NCBI GenBank assembly: GCA_963975425.1
Contig: CAXBGS010000008.1
Coordinates: forward strand, 186,001 to 250,000
DNA length: 64,000 nt
Direction of reading: 5' to 3'
From: CAXBGS01 sp963975425
GTDB lineage: Bacteria; Planctomycetota; Planctomycetia; Pirellulales; Pirellulaceae
In this document: one piece after another, positions 42,621 to 51,941 of the stretch
How positions within the stretch are numbered: the first letter of the stretch is position 1
Layout of the letters: each line of letters begins with the position of its first letter
The notes under the pieces: generated by a model
Databases searched by the model: none
The model's input: the letters and a program-made list of their open reading frames with translations, nothing else
Told to the model about the DNA's origin: nothing
Translations under genes and position numbers: made by a program

Positions 42621-44456
42621 ATGACCAACCAACAACGACGCAAACGGCTTGAATCACTCGTTTGGCCGCACGTACAAACTCCGGCTCAGTACGTCGGTGG
42701 CGAACGCAACATCGTTGTCAAAGACCACGCTTCGGTCCGCGGTAAACTGTGCCTGGGGTTTCCCGATGCCTACACAATCGGAATGAGCCATCACGGACTG
42801 CAAGTGCTGTACTCGTTGATGAACCGCCGGGACGACTGGTGTGCCGAGCGAGTTTTCGCACCTTGGCCAGACATGGAAGCCAAACTGCGCGAGCACGACA
42901 TCCCGCTATACAGTTTGGAAACGTTCACCAAGCTTGCCGATTTCGACGTCATCGGGCTCAGCTTGCAGTACGAGATCAGTTCACCCAACGTGTTGACAAT
43001 GATCGACCTGGGCGGCATCCCGTTGGAATCAGTTGATCGCACCATGGCGGATCCGTTGATGGTCGCCGGCGGACCGTGCTGTCAAAACCCAGAACCGATG
43101 GCCGACTACTTCGACGTGATGATGATCGGCGACGGTGAACCGGCACTGCCGACCGTTTGCGATTTGTGGATCGAGCTGAAAGAGCGGTTTCGACAAGAGG
43201 ACGGAACATTTATCGACGGCATCCAAGGGCAACAACAACGCGAAACCGCTCTCGCCGAACTTGCACAGAAAATGGAATGTGCCTATGTGCCGCGGTTCTA
43301 TCAGCCCGAGTATGCCGACGGCCGTATCACCGCGATCAACCGCACCCGCGTCGATGTTCCCGAAACGATTGCGCCCAGCGTGATCAGCGATCTGGACGGT
43401 ACGCCGCTGCCGACTTCGCCTCTGGTTCCATACATCGATTGCGTGCACGACCGCATCGCGGTGGAAATCATGCGAGGATGCCCGCACCTGTGTCGCTTTT
43501 GTCAAAGCACGGTGATCAAGCGGCCACTGCGAATCCGCGAAGTGGAAACGATCGTCGACGCCGCATGGGAAAGCTATAAGAACACCGGCTTTAATGAGAT
43601 CAGCATCCTGTCGCTTTCCAGCAGCGATTACCCGCACTTTGAACCGCTGGTGAACCGACTTCACGAAGTATTCCGGCCACTGGAAGTCAATATCAGTGTG
43701 CCCAGCCTGCGGGTGAACGATCAATTGCGCACGCTGCCGATCTTATTGGGCAGCGACCGACGGCGCAGCATGACCTTGGCACCGGAAGTCGCGCGTGATG
43801 ACATGCGCGAGCAAATTCGCAAAAAGATCAAGAACAGCGATTTGATCGAAGGCTGCCGCGTCGCATTCAAGAACGGATTTGAAAGTATCAAATTGTATTT
43901 CATGTGCGGACTTCCTGGCGAACGCGAAGTCGACTTGGACGGCATCGTTGACTTGGCCGAGACGATCGCAACGGTCGGCAAAGAAGTCAACGGACGATAC
44001 GCACGGGTGACCGCTAGCGTTTCCAACTTTGTCCCCAAAGCCCACACGCCGTATCAGTGGAACGGCATGCAGCGGCGGGAATATTTCAAATGGGCACACA
44101 ATCACATGCGAGCGCGTCGACAGATCCGCAGCGTCAGCGTGAAATGTCACGACATCGAAACCAGCCTGTTGGAAGGCGTCCTAAGCCGTGGCGATCGCCG
44201 CACCGGCAAAGCCGTCCGCTTGGCTTGGGAACGCGGTGCACGAATGGACGGCTGGACCGAATATTTGGATTCACAGCGATGGTGGCAAGCCATCGCCGAC
44301 GCCGACATCGATGTCGAAAAACAAGTCCACGACAAATACGAGCTGATGGACAAATTGCCCTGGGACCATGTGAACGTCAAATTCGGCCGAGCGTATCTGG
44401 AAAAAGAGCAGGGCAGGGCAACGGTCCAATTAGCCGACCTGGCCTCGGCAAAGTGA
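42621..44456 (+). CDS. B12-binding-type radical SAM protein, TIGR03960 family
   Basis: 611 residues from the ATG at 42621 (the frame extends 15 codons upstream). The N-terminal half has the B12-binding-like fold (LCLGFPDAYTIGMSHHGLQVLY, DVIGLSLQYE, GGPCCQNPEP). The radical SAM cluster motif is C287-PHL-C291-RF-C294 in a typical RGCPHLCRFCQ context, and LYFMCGLPGE and NFVPKAHTPYQW are later conserved blocks. In many bacteria this family is fused or adjacent to a TIGR03936 domain; here it is absent and the protein ends soon after the SAM domain. Substrate unknown. Confidence 0.9.
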   Translation: MTNQQRRKRLESLVWPHVQTPAQYVGGERNIVVKDHASVRGKLCLGFPDAYTIGMSHHGLQVLYSLMNRRDDWCAERVFAPWPDMEAKLREHDIPLYSLETFTKLADFDVIGLSLQYEISSPNVLTMIDLGGIPLESVDRTMADPLMVAGGPCCQNPEPMADYFDVMMIGDGEPALPTVCDLWIELKERFRQEDGTFIDGIQGQQQRETALAELAQKMECAYVPRFYQPEYADGRITAINRTRVDVPETIAPSVISDLDGTPLPTSPLVPYIDCVHDRIAVEIMRGCPHLCRFCQSTVIKRPLRIREVETIVDAAWESYKNTGFNEISILSLSSSDYPHFEPLVNRLHEVFRPLEVNISVPSLRVNDQLRTLPILLGSDRRRSMTLAPEVARDDMREQIRKKIKNSDLIEGCRVAFKNGFESIKLYFMCGLPGEREVDLDGIVDLAETIATVGKEVNGRYARVTASVSNFVPKAHTPYQWNGMQRREYFKWAHNHMRARRQIRSVSVKCHDIETSLLEGVLSRGDRRTGKAVRLAWERGARMDGWTEYLDSQRWWQAIADADIDVEKQVHDKYELMDKLPWDHVNVKFGRAYLEKEQGRATVQLADLASAK

Positions 44457-44538
44457 GCCGAGAATCGATGTAACACGCTGCATGGCTTCACGCTTGGGAA
44501 TTTGAAAGCATCCCATACCCCATCGTCGGAGCCATACG

Positions 44539-45303
44539 ATGAAACGTTTGATCCTTGCTGCCACCGCTCTACTCGTCCTCGGAATTTGCAGCGTCGGTGC
44601 CCTGCTGGCTGCCGGATATCGCCAGAGTCACCAATTGCAGACGCCCGTGTTCAAGGCGATTGCCGACGAAGACGTCGACGGATTCCTGAACCTGTGTGAC
44701 CCGAGCGTCCGGCAAGAAATCGATCCGCCCATGTTGGCGACATGGATGCACGCACTGAATGATTCGCTAGGCGAATGTCGCTTTCAGCCCGCCGGTGCTT
44801 TCAGCGTGAATTTCGAGAAACAGCCGAATCGAACGATCGTCAAAACCAAGGGCGGAATGCAGTTCGCCAATGGGATCGCGCAGTCGGATCTTGTTTTCCT
44901 GAATGGAAAGATCGTTAGCTTCTCAATCGATAGTGATGCACTTGCAAGAGACTGGTTCCACGGTCCAGCCGACACAACCTTCTATCGTGAAAACGGCGAA
45001 GTCGTCATCGGAACGTTACTCAAGCGTCGCTTGGACGAACTGAAACCGATGATGCACCCATCATTGCTGGAAGCGGCCGACGACGACACCTTGAAACATA
45101 TTTGTGACCTAGGCGACGCGTGGGCCGGAAACGTCACGTCGATTGCCGCAACAGGTGCCGATTTTCAACAGGGCGAAAACCAACAACTGGTTGTCAGCCT
45201 GAACGTCGCAGGTGAAAAAGGCAACGTCGACGCGACCGTCACCTACACCTTCGACGGGCTAAAAGGTCACCTGACGGCGTTCAATATCCAGCCCAGCGAG
45301 TGA
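44539..45303 (+). CDS. Exported hypothetical protein, DUF3887-like
   Basis: 254 residues. An N-terminal hydrophobic segment (residues 4-26, ILAATALLVLGICSVGALLA) is a signal peptide or anchor. The rest looks like two copies of a cystatin/NTF2-like fold: FKAIADEDVDGFLNLCDPSV...LVFLNGKIVSFSID and LKPMMHPSLLEA...YTFDGLKGHLTAFNI. DUF3887-type proteins have such two-domain outer-surface layouts, but my assignment is tentative. Same strand, 82 bp after the radical SAM gene. Role unknown. Confidence 0.7.
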   Translation: MKRLILAATALLVLGICSVGALLAAGYRQSHQLQTPVFKAIADEDVDGFLNLCDPSVRQEIDPPMLATWMHALNDSLGECRFQPAGAFSVNFEKQPNRTIVKTKGGMQFANGIAQSDLVFLNGKIVSFSIDSDALARDWFHGPADTTFYRENGEVVIGTLLKRRLDELKPMMHPSLLEAADDDTLKHICDLGDAWAGNVTSIAATGADFQQGENQQLVVSLNVAGEKGNVDATVTYTFDGLKGHLTAFNIQPSE

Positions 45304-45332
45304 ACACCGATCGAGGCCGGCAGACCTGTTCG

Positions 45333-45349
45333 CAGCGCCAGTGGCGCTG
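45333..45349. terminator. Candidate bidirectional terminator hairpin
   Basis: CAGCGCC-AGT-GGCGCTG forms a perfect 7-bp GC-rich stem with a 3-base loop, located between the convergent stops at 45303 and 45352. It is followed by TCTT on the + strand. Position and symmetry suit a shared terminator. Confidence 0.45.
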
Positions 45350-45351
45350 TC

Positions 45352-47100
45352 TTACGCCAAGCGATCTGTCGCCACGTGATACTGTGGGTCTTCAGAAACG
45401 TTGATCTCGACCAAGTCGCCAGCTCGGTCCAGCAACGTGCGACATTCGGGACTCAGGTGAGTCAAGTGCAAGCGTTTTCCGGCCGCCTCGTATTTGTCGG
45501 CCAGCATGTTAATCGCTTCCATCCCTGATTGGTCATAAACGCGAGTGTAGTAAAAATCGATCACGACATCCTCGGGGTCACCCGCGACATCGAACATTTC
45601 TTTGAACGACGGGACCGAAGCAAAAAACAAAGGTCCGTGAAGCTGATAAATCTTGCTACCGAACTCGTTGTACTTGATGTCGGCGAAAATATGAGTCGCA
45701 TGCTGCCAGGCGAAGACCAAGGCCGAAACCACCACGCCCAAGATCACGGCCGTGGCCAGGTCATGCATCACAACGGTGTAGCCGGCGACAAGCACCATGA
45801 CCAAAACATCGCTGGTCGGCATTCGCCGAAACATCTTGAGTGATGCCCACTCGAATGTTCCGATCACGACCATGAACATCACGCCGACGAGCGCAGCCAT
45901 CGGGATTTGTTCGATGTATGGCGACAAGAACAGCACAAACATCAGCAAACAAACGGCGGCTGTGATCCCCGACAAACGACCGCGACCACCCGAGTTTACG
46001 TTGATCAGCGACTGCCCAATCATGGCACATCCGCCCATACCGCCGAACAGTCCGCAAACGAGATTTGCGATACCTTGCCCGATGCATTCGCGATTGCCCT
46101 GACCACGAGTTTCGGTGATTTCGTCGATCAGCGTTAGCGTCATCAATGACTCGATCAAACCGACGCCGCAAAGAATCACCGCAAACGGAAAAATGATTCT
46201 AAGTGTTTCCCAAGTCATCGGCACCATCGCATGTTCCATAAAGAACGGCATCGGCAATCCGCCGCCGATACCGCTGTTGGCTGACGCAATGGCTTTGGCT
46301 TTATCGACGTCCGCCGATGACGTGGGTTGATGCTTTGGCAGAACCTGATCGACCGATGGTTCTTGGACCGCGACACTGACCAACGTGACGGCGGTGAGGT
46401 CGGATTCTTGTTGCTGCTTTGCCTCGGCAACAGCTGCGGCGGTGCTGTTGGTTCGGAGCATATCGCCGACGGTCGCGACCAGATGCTCGTCGCGACCAGA
46501 CGTGGATTGATTCAGCCCGATGGAAATGGCGGTGACCACCAAGATCGCAGCCAACGAAGCCGGTACCGCTCGCGTGACTTTCGGCAACAACCAAATGATC
46601 GCCATCGTCACGCCGACCAAAACCAGCATGACCAGCAAAGGCGTGCCGGTCAGGTATTCAAGCTCACCAAATTCCGAAAGCGTTTTGAAACTTCCCAGCT
46701 GCGCCAACCCGATCACGATGGCCAGTCCGTTGACAAAGCCGAGCATCACCGAATGTGGAACCATCCGAATCAGCTTGCCAAGTCGACCGACGCCGACGGC
46801 AATCTGCAGCACTCCGCAAAGAATCACAGTCGGAAACAAGTACTCGACGCCGTGCATGGCCACCAGGCTGACCACGACGACGGCCATCGCACCAGTTGCA
46901 CCGGAAATCATTCCCGGCCGGCCGCCCAAGATCGATGTCAGCAGTCCGATAAAAAAGGCAGAATACAGACCAATCAACGGTGAAACACCCGCCACGAACG
47001 CAAACGCGATCGCCTCGGGGACGAGCGCCAAGGCGACGGTCACGCCTGATAAAACGTCGTTCTTGATTGATCCAGATTGTTGACGAAAGAAATTCAGCAT
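45352..47100 (-). CDS. SulP-family anion transporter with STAS domain
   Basis: 582 residues from the ATG at 47100, where the SulP start begins (MLNFFRQQSG then NDVLSGVTVALALVPEAIAFA); the frame extends 31 codons upstream. About 11 membrane segments are visible, including GRPGMISGATGAMAVVV, a SulP signature. A hydrophilic Glu/Gln/Ala insert (around residues 210-275) interrupts the membrane part. The C-terminal STAS domain is at about 470-575. Substrate may be sulfate or bicarbonate; no carbonic anhydrase gene is adjacent. Inner membrane. Confidence 0.9.
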   Translation of the reverse strand: MLNFFRQQSGSIKNDVLSGVTVALALVPEAIAFAFVAGVSPLIGLYSAFFIGLLTSILGGRPGMISGATGAMAVVVVSLVAMHGVEYLFPTVILCGVLQIAVGVGRLGKLIRMVPHSVMLGFVNGLAIVIGLAQLGSFKTLSEFGELEYLTGTPLLVMLVLVGVTMAIIWLLPKVTRAVPASLAAILVVTAISIGLNQSTSGRDEHLVATVGDMLRTNSTAAAVAEAKQQQESDLTAVTLVSVAVQEPSVDQVLPKHQPTSSADVDKAKAIASANSGIGGGLPMPFFMEHAMVPMTWETLRIIFPFAVILCGVGLIESLMTLTLIDEITETRGQGNRECIGQGIANLVCGLFGGMGGCAMIGQSLINVNSGGRGRLSGITAAVCLLMFVLFLSPYIEQIPMAALVGVMFMVVIGTFEWASLKMFRRMPTSDVLVMVLVAGYTVVMHDLATAVILGVVVSALVFAWQHATHIFADIKYNEFGSKIYQLHGPLFFASVPSFKEMFDVAGDPEDVVIDFYYTRVYDQSGMEAINMLADKYEAAGKRLHLTHLSPECRTLLDRAGDLVEINVSEDPQYHVATDRLA

Positions 47101-47683
47101 CTCAGTTCCAATTGAGCTCGGCTCATGGCGGACGCTCTGCAGTGCAACGTTGTCACGATACAGCGCTGCTACGATCAAGACCGCCACGATCAAGCATTTG
47201 ATTCATCACCGGCACAGGACGCCGGCACTTGTTGCGGACGTTTCGCACCGATGACACAGTCACTCGGCGAACGTCAACGCACAGAAGACCCTGTGACTAT
47301 ACTTTGCCCATAAGATGGGTCAACGTGGTTTCACTGCCACGGCTTCATCATTTCTATCGGCATGTCTGGCCTTGTAATCAATCGGTCGATAGAGAAGGCA
47401 ATTGTGCTGCCATTAGCGCAACCTCGTTGCACAAGTTTGCACCAATACTTCCCTGCAAATCCCGTTTCGCTCTAATCGGGGGGAAGATACAAAAGCAATG
47501 AAAAAGCTGAGATAGTTTTTCGCAAACGACCTCCCACAAAGCGCCCCACGTGCATGTGAATGGAGCATTCAGCAACATCCAAGCTCCCGCAGACATCCCA
47601 ATGCAGCCCTGCGCCACATTAGATACGATTAACGATGCTCAGCGGCACGCAAAACAACACTGTGTTACCACACGAGGCTATCG
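47101..47683. other. Intergenic region, 583 bp
   Basis: Between the SulP gene (-) and the DUF4432 gene (+). A TATACTTTGCCC string near 47298 resembles the -10 region before the propeller gene (TATACTTTGCCG at 2791), but is 380 bp from the next start. Open frames here lack protein-like composition. No RNA recognised. Confidence 0.5.
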
Positions 47684-49051
47684 ATGATGCGATCGACGAC
47701 CCAGGCGGATGATTCTGACTCAAACGTGCCCTTTTGGATTCGGAGCCTGTGTTCATTGGTTCGGTTGGGTTCATTGGCTCGGTTGGGTTCATTGATGGCG
47801 CTGGGTTCACTGGTTGGGTTGGCGACATTGATTCCCACCACGCGCTGCCACGCGGACCAATCGCTTTACGTTCTTTCCAGCGCGGCATCCAACGTCAACC
47901 AATCGTCTTTTGATCTATCGAAAGTCGCTTCGACCGATATTGCATCTCAATGGAAGATCCACAAACGGACCCTTCACGGCGGCAAACAGGAAGGCGTCAG
48001 CCTCGTCAAAATCGACAACGGAATGATCACCGTATCCGTAGTCCCGACTCGCGGAATGAGCATCCTAAGCGTCGAGGATTCTCAGACGGGTGAGCGGATC
48101 TTTGGCTGGGATTCACCGGTCAAAGAAGTGGTTCACCCCAGCCACATCGATTTGGAAAGTCGTGGCGGGCTGGGCTGGTTGGAAGGGTTCAACGAGTGGA
48201 TGGTCCGCTGTGGATTGGAATTTGCCGGGCACCCGGGGAAGGATAAATTCATCAACAATACCGGCGACGAAGCGGAGATGGACCTGACTTTGCACGGCAA
48301 GATCGGCAACATCCCGGCCTCGGAAGTCGAACTCTTGGTGCAAAATAAGCCGCCCTACCGCGTCACGCTGCGTGGCGTCGTTTCTGAACGAATGTTTTAC
48401 GGCCCGAAACTAAAACTGGTCACCGAGCTTTCACTATTGCCGAATTCCGACACCATTGAGGTTCACGATGTAATCACCAATGAAGGCGCGTCCGGCCAGG
48501 AGTATCAGGTGATCTATCACACAAACTTTGGCGCCCCGCTGTTGGAACAGGATGCGCGGGTTGTCGTCGCGGCTAAAGAGGTTTGGCCGATGAACGAGAC
48601 GGCGGCCGCGGGCATCAGCGATTTTGATCGTTATCGCGAACCGCAAGTCGATTTCGTCGAACAAGTTTACTTGGTGACGCCGCACACCGGTGCCGACGGT
48701 ACGGCGACTGCCGTGTTAATGAATGCGGCGGGCGATCGTGGCGCATCGATGACTTGGTCAACCGCTTCGCTACCTCACCTGACGATCTGGAAAAACACCG
48801 CCGCAGTCGATGACGGCTATGTCACGGGCATCGAACCAGGCAGCGGATTTCCATTCAACCGACGTGTCGAACGTCATTACGGCCGAGTGCCAAAGCTTGC
48901 CCCAGGGCAATCGACCGAGTTTGATGTGTCGTTCTCGTATCTGCGCACAAGCGTTGATGTTCAGAAAGCCGCGGCGAAGATCAAAGCTTTGTCCGCCAAT
49001 GCGGCGCCGACGATTCATTCCGATCCGCCAAAAAATCCTTTTGCGGATTGA
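47684..49051 (+). CDS. Exported DUF4432 (aldose-epimerase-like) protein
   Basis: 455 residues. A hydrophobic N-terminal stretch made of S-L-x-x-L-G repeats (24-47) precedes a likely cleavage near TRCHA. The mature part has the DUF4432 pattern: VSVVPTRGMSILSVE, RGGLGWLEGFNEWMVRCGLEF, DLTLHGKIGN, IYHTNFGAPLLEQ and GIEPGSGFPFNRR. The fold resembles galactose mutarotase, with histidine and glutamate positions in LHGKIG and YHTNFG. It likely acts on sugars in the periplasm. The DNA of its leader is a tandem repeat. It lies 40 bp before pectate lyase. Confidence 0.85.
   Translation: MMRSTTQADDSDSNVPFWIRSLCSLVRLGSLARLGSLMALGSLVGLATLIPTTRCHADQSLYVLSSAASNVNQSSFDLSKVASTDIASQWKIHKRTLHGGKQEGVSLVKIDNGMITVSVVPTRGMSILSVEDSQTGERIFGWDSPVKEVVHPSHIDLESRGGLGWLEGFNEWMVRCGLEFAGHPGKDKFINNTGDEAEMDLTLHGKIGNIPASEVELLVQNKPPYRVTLRGVVSERMFYGPKLKLVTELSLLPNSDTIEVHDVITNEGASGQEYQVIYHTNFGAPLLEQDARVVVAAKEVWPMNETAAAGISDFDRYREPQVDFVEQVYLVTPHTGADGTATAVLMNAAGDRGASMTWSTASLPHLTIWKNTAAVDDGYVTGIEPGSGFPFNRRVERHYGRVPKLAPGQSTEFDVSFSYLRTSVDVQKAAAKIKALSANAAPTIHSDPPKNPFAD
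47753..47824 (+). repeat. 18-bp tandem repeat coding the signal hydrophobic core
   Basis: Four in-frame 18-bp units beginning TCATTGG, encoding SLVRLG, SLARLG, SLMALG and SLVGLA. The first two differ at one position; the third and fourth are more diverged. It forms nearly all of the hydrophobic part of the leader of the DUF4432 protein. Confidence 0.92.
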
Positions 49052-49091
49052 TTCCAAATCGAGCTACCCTCATCGATCAAGGTGATCTCTC

Positions 49092-50597
49092 ATGAAACCG
49101 CATGTCTTGGTTCGATTCGTTTCGCAGACCCGCTGGCAATCGGCTGGATTGATTCTAGGGACGCTTCTTGTCGCTTCCGCATCGGCAGAACCGAATCGGA
49201 ACGATGTCGTTGATGTCTTGCATCGTTCGGTAGCATTCTTTCGCGAACACGCTTCAGCCGGTGGAGGCTATGTCTTTCAAATTAGTGCTGATCTTTCCAA
49301 GCGAGAAGGCGAGGGCAGGGTAGGGCAGAGTACTGCCTGGATCGAACCACCCGCGACACCCAGTGTCGGGATGGCGTACCTGCAAGCGTACCGTCACTGT
49401 CACGATCCGTTGCTGTTGGATGCTGCGCAGGAGACCGCGTTCGCGTTGGTTCGAGGACAATTACGATCAGGTGGATGGGACGTTCGGATCGAGTTTGAGC
49501 CAAAACACCGCAAGGCTTACTCGTATCGTGTCGATCCAGACGAGGGTAAAAAACGGCGAAACACGACGACGTTCGATGATGACAAATCCCAATCGGCAAT
49601 GCGGTTCTTGATGCAACTTGATCAAGAACTCAAGTTTCAAAACGCTGCGATTCACGAGTGCGTGACATATGCACTGAATGCTGCCGCGGACGCACAGTAC
49701 GCGTGCGGGGCTTGGCCACAGCGATACACGGATTCTCCCGATGCAAAAGAGCAGTCGGCAAAGGACGCTGCCAAGGATTCGAATTTCCAGCGAGCATCAT
49801 TTCCGGATACTTGGTCACGTACATTTGCAGGCGACGACTACACGGATCACTACACGCTCAACGACAACACGATCGCCGATCTGATCACCACGATGCTTGA
49901 CGGTTGGGATGTCTATGGGGACCGTCGATACCTTGAATCAGCCATTCGTGGCGGCGATTTTTTATTGCGGGCCCAACTTCCCGAGCCTCAGCCGGCCTGG
50001 GCACAACAATACAACCACGAGATGCATCCGGTGTGGGCCCGCAAGTTCGAACCGCCCGCGATCAGCGGTGGCGAGTCACAAGGGGTGATGAAGACGCTGA
50101 TCAACCTATACCGTCGTACCGCGTCGGAAACAGACAATGCCGAACGTTTCCTGGAACCGGTCCCTCGTGCCATCGCTTATTTGCGTCGATCGCAACGACA
50201 TGACGGCCGGTTGGCAAGGTTTTACGAGCTGGAAACCAACCAGCCGCTGTATTTCACCAGAAAGTATCAGCTGGTTTACACCGACGATGACTTGCCAACA
50301 CACTACGGATTCATCGTGTCGTCGAATCTGGACAGTATTGAGAGACTGTTTTTAAAGACTCAGAAAACACCGGTGGCCGAGCTGCATCGAGCCAAATCCG
50401 ATTCGGCACCAAAACGTTCGAAACAGCTTGACGCAGAAGTCAGCCGTATCGTTAACGACCTTGATCGGCGCGGTGCGTGGGTTGAAAGTGGCAAACTGCG
50501 ATATCACGGCGATGACGATCCAACGTCACATGTGATTCGCAGCGATACGTTTAGCAAGAACCTGAAAACGCTGGCGGAATGGTTGGCCGCCCCGTGA
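49092..50597 (+). CDS. Secreted pectate lyase, PL10 type
   Basis: 501 residues with a signal peptide (about 1-32, ending SASAE). Family segments are QLRSGGWDVRIEF, RRNTTTFDDDKSQSAM, CGAWPQRY, DDYTDHYTLNDNT and PAWAQQYN, which match the PL10 alpha/alpha-toroid pectate lyases. The Asp residues in TFDDD and TDHYTLND and the arginine regions are in the expected order. It would cleave polygalacturonate or a related uronate polymer outside the cytoplasm. Probably co-transcribed with the DUF4432 gene. Confidence 0.88.
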   Translation: MKPHVLVRFVSQTRWQSAGLILGTLLVASASAEPNRNDVVDVLHRSVAFFREHASAGGGYVFQISADLSKREGEGRVGQSTAWIEPPATPSVGMAYLQAYRHCHDPLLLDAAQETAFALVRGQLRSGGWDVRIEFEPKHRKAYSYRVDPDEGKKRRNTTTFDDDKSQSAMRFLMQLDQELKFQNAAIHECVTYALNAAADAQYACGAWPQRYTDSPDAKEQSAKDAAKDSNFQRASFPDTWSRTFAGDDYTDHYTLNDNTIADLITTMLDGWDVYGDRRYLESAIRGGDFLLRAQLPEPQPAWAQQYNHEMHPVWARKFEPPAISGGESQGVMKTLINLYRRTASETDNAERFLEPVPRAIAYLRRSQRHDGRLARFYELETNQPLYFTRKYQLVYTDDDLPTHYGFIVSSNLDSIERLFLKTQKTPVAELHRAKSDSAPKRSKQLDAEVSRIVNDLDRRGAWVESGKLRYHGDDDPTSHVIRSDTFSKNLKTLAEWLAAP

Positions 50598-50603
50598 CGC
50601 CTC

Positions 50604-51764
50604 TCAATCCATCGCCTCAAACTGTGGCGGTTCGTGTGGTTCGATGTGAACGTGTACGTCTCTGACCCGAGGCATTTCCGCCAGCAGTTTATCTTTGACA
50701 TCGTGGCCGATGCGATGGCCATCATCGACGGTTAATTGCCCGCCGACTTCGACATGAATTTCAATAAAGTATTCCAATCCGCTCTTACGAACTCGTAACT
50801 TTTCCACCTCGTGCACTCCGGCGACGGACTCGGAAAGGCTTCGCACTTTTGCGACGATCGGTTCGTCCGCTTGCTGGTCCATCAACTCACGTGCGGTCGA
50901 AAGAAACAGCTTCACGCCAGTGAAAATCAGAATGCCGCAGACACAGAACGCCGCAATCGGATCGATGTAAGGCGCCGCGGCACCGGTGTAAGGCGTGATT
51001 AGCAGTGCGACCGCGACGACCGCGGAACCCAACGCGTCACTGCGGTGATCCCATGCGGTCGCACGTAAAGCTGACGAGTCCAATCGCTTGGCGACGCGCC
51101 GGGTGTATTGATAGATGGCCTCTTTGACCACGGCACAGCCCGCCGCGATGTATCCAGCCACCATCGCAGGAGGCGTCAGATCAGTCCAGAATCGCTGAAC
51201 GGTTTCGAGCCCTAACAGCCCGGCGCTAAAGGCGACCAGCAATGCGACACTGAGACCCGCAATCGATTCGGCTTTGGTGTGACCGTAGGGGTGATCGTCA
51301 TCTTCATCGATCTGCGCAACGTTCAATGCACCTCGAACCGCCATGGCGCTGGCGACATCACCGATCGAGTTGACAGCGTCCGCAATCAACGCCGAAGAAC
51401 CGGTCATCATTCCACCGGTTAACTTGATGACGACCAGCGCAGAATTGACGCCGAGCCCCCAAACGGCGGCGCGGCCCGCATCCAGGTACACCCGCTCGCG
51501 GCCGGCAAGTGTGGCTTCGTCACGAGGAGGTGAAATGGACAAATGGAAAGGGTTCCACGGAGAGGGGGGCAGGAAAAGAATACGGTCGGGCCCAGCGGCA
51601 CCCACTTGGTCGTCGTCGTTGTGCCGGCACTGGTTGTTGGACTGGCGTTCGGTTTTGTACTGACACTCGGTTTTGTACTGGCACTCGGTTTTGTACTGGC
51701 ACTCGGTGGCGTGGCGGCGGAATGCATTCGCCTCACCGCGGTCACTCACCAGCCGCACAGGCAC
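50604..51764 (-). CDS. Cation diffusion facilitator (CDF) metal exporter
   Basis: 386 residues if read from the GTG at 51764; a TTG at 51542, close to the first conserved residues, gives 312 residues and is likely nearer the truth because the extra N-terminus is a low-complexity repeat. CDF helices start at AVWGLGVNSALVVIKL. Site-A motifs are DAVNSIGD in TM2 and DHRSDA in TM5, with HPYGHTKAE between. The set Asn-Asp / Asp-Asp suggests Mn2+ rather than Zn2+. A cytoplasmic ferredoxin-like domain ends VRDVHVHIEPHE. Convergent with pectate lyase, 6 bp apart. Confidence 0.85.
   Translation of the reverse strand: MPVRLVSDRGEANAFRRHATECQYKTECQYKTECQYKTERQSNNQCRHNDDDQVGAAGPDRILFLPPSPWNPFHLSISPPRDEATLAGRERVYLDAGRAAVWGLGVNSALVVIKLTGGMMTGSSALIADAVNSIGDVASAMAVRGALNVAQIDEDDDHPYGHTKAESIAGLSVALLVAFSAGLLGLETVQRFWTDLTPPAMVAGYIAAGCAVVKEAIYQYTRRVAKRLDSSALRATAWDHRSDALGSAVVAVALLITPYTGAAAPYIDPIAAFCVCGILIFTGVKLFLSTARELMDQQADEPIVAKVRSLSESVAGVHEVEKLRVRKSGLEYFIEIHVEVGGQLTVDDGHRIGHDVKDKLLAEMPRVRDVHVHIEPHEPPQFEAMD
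51651..51704 (-). repeat. 18-bp tandem repeat, three copies
   Basis: Three adjoining 18-bp units of consensus ACTCGGTTTTGTACTGGC on the + strand, one of them with a single change. In the minus frame they encode ECQYKT three times, upstream of the CDF core; in a + frame they encode hydrophobic residues. This argues that the repeat is DNA-driven, not protein-driven. Confidence 0.92.
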
Positions 51765-51941
51765 ATCACACTCAATTCATGTCTTCCCCACCGGCCCGTT
51801 GAGGATCGGCACCATTGTGGTGGCGAGATTTGTCGATTCTAACGCCTTTGGTCCGGTTTTGTGACCTACGGTTTGACGTTGTCCGCATGCATCTTGATGC
51901 GTTTGTTCGCCGTTACACGCCTGTTCGTCGGTCCCGCCGCC

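Noticed and set aside
51543..51842. Plus-strand open frame with hydrophobic FVLALG repeats
   Set aside because: Hydrophobicity comes from the 18-bp DNA repeat; it is antisense to the CDF 5' region and runs into the next gene.
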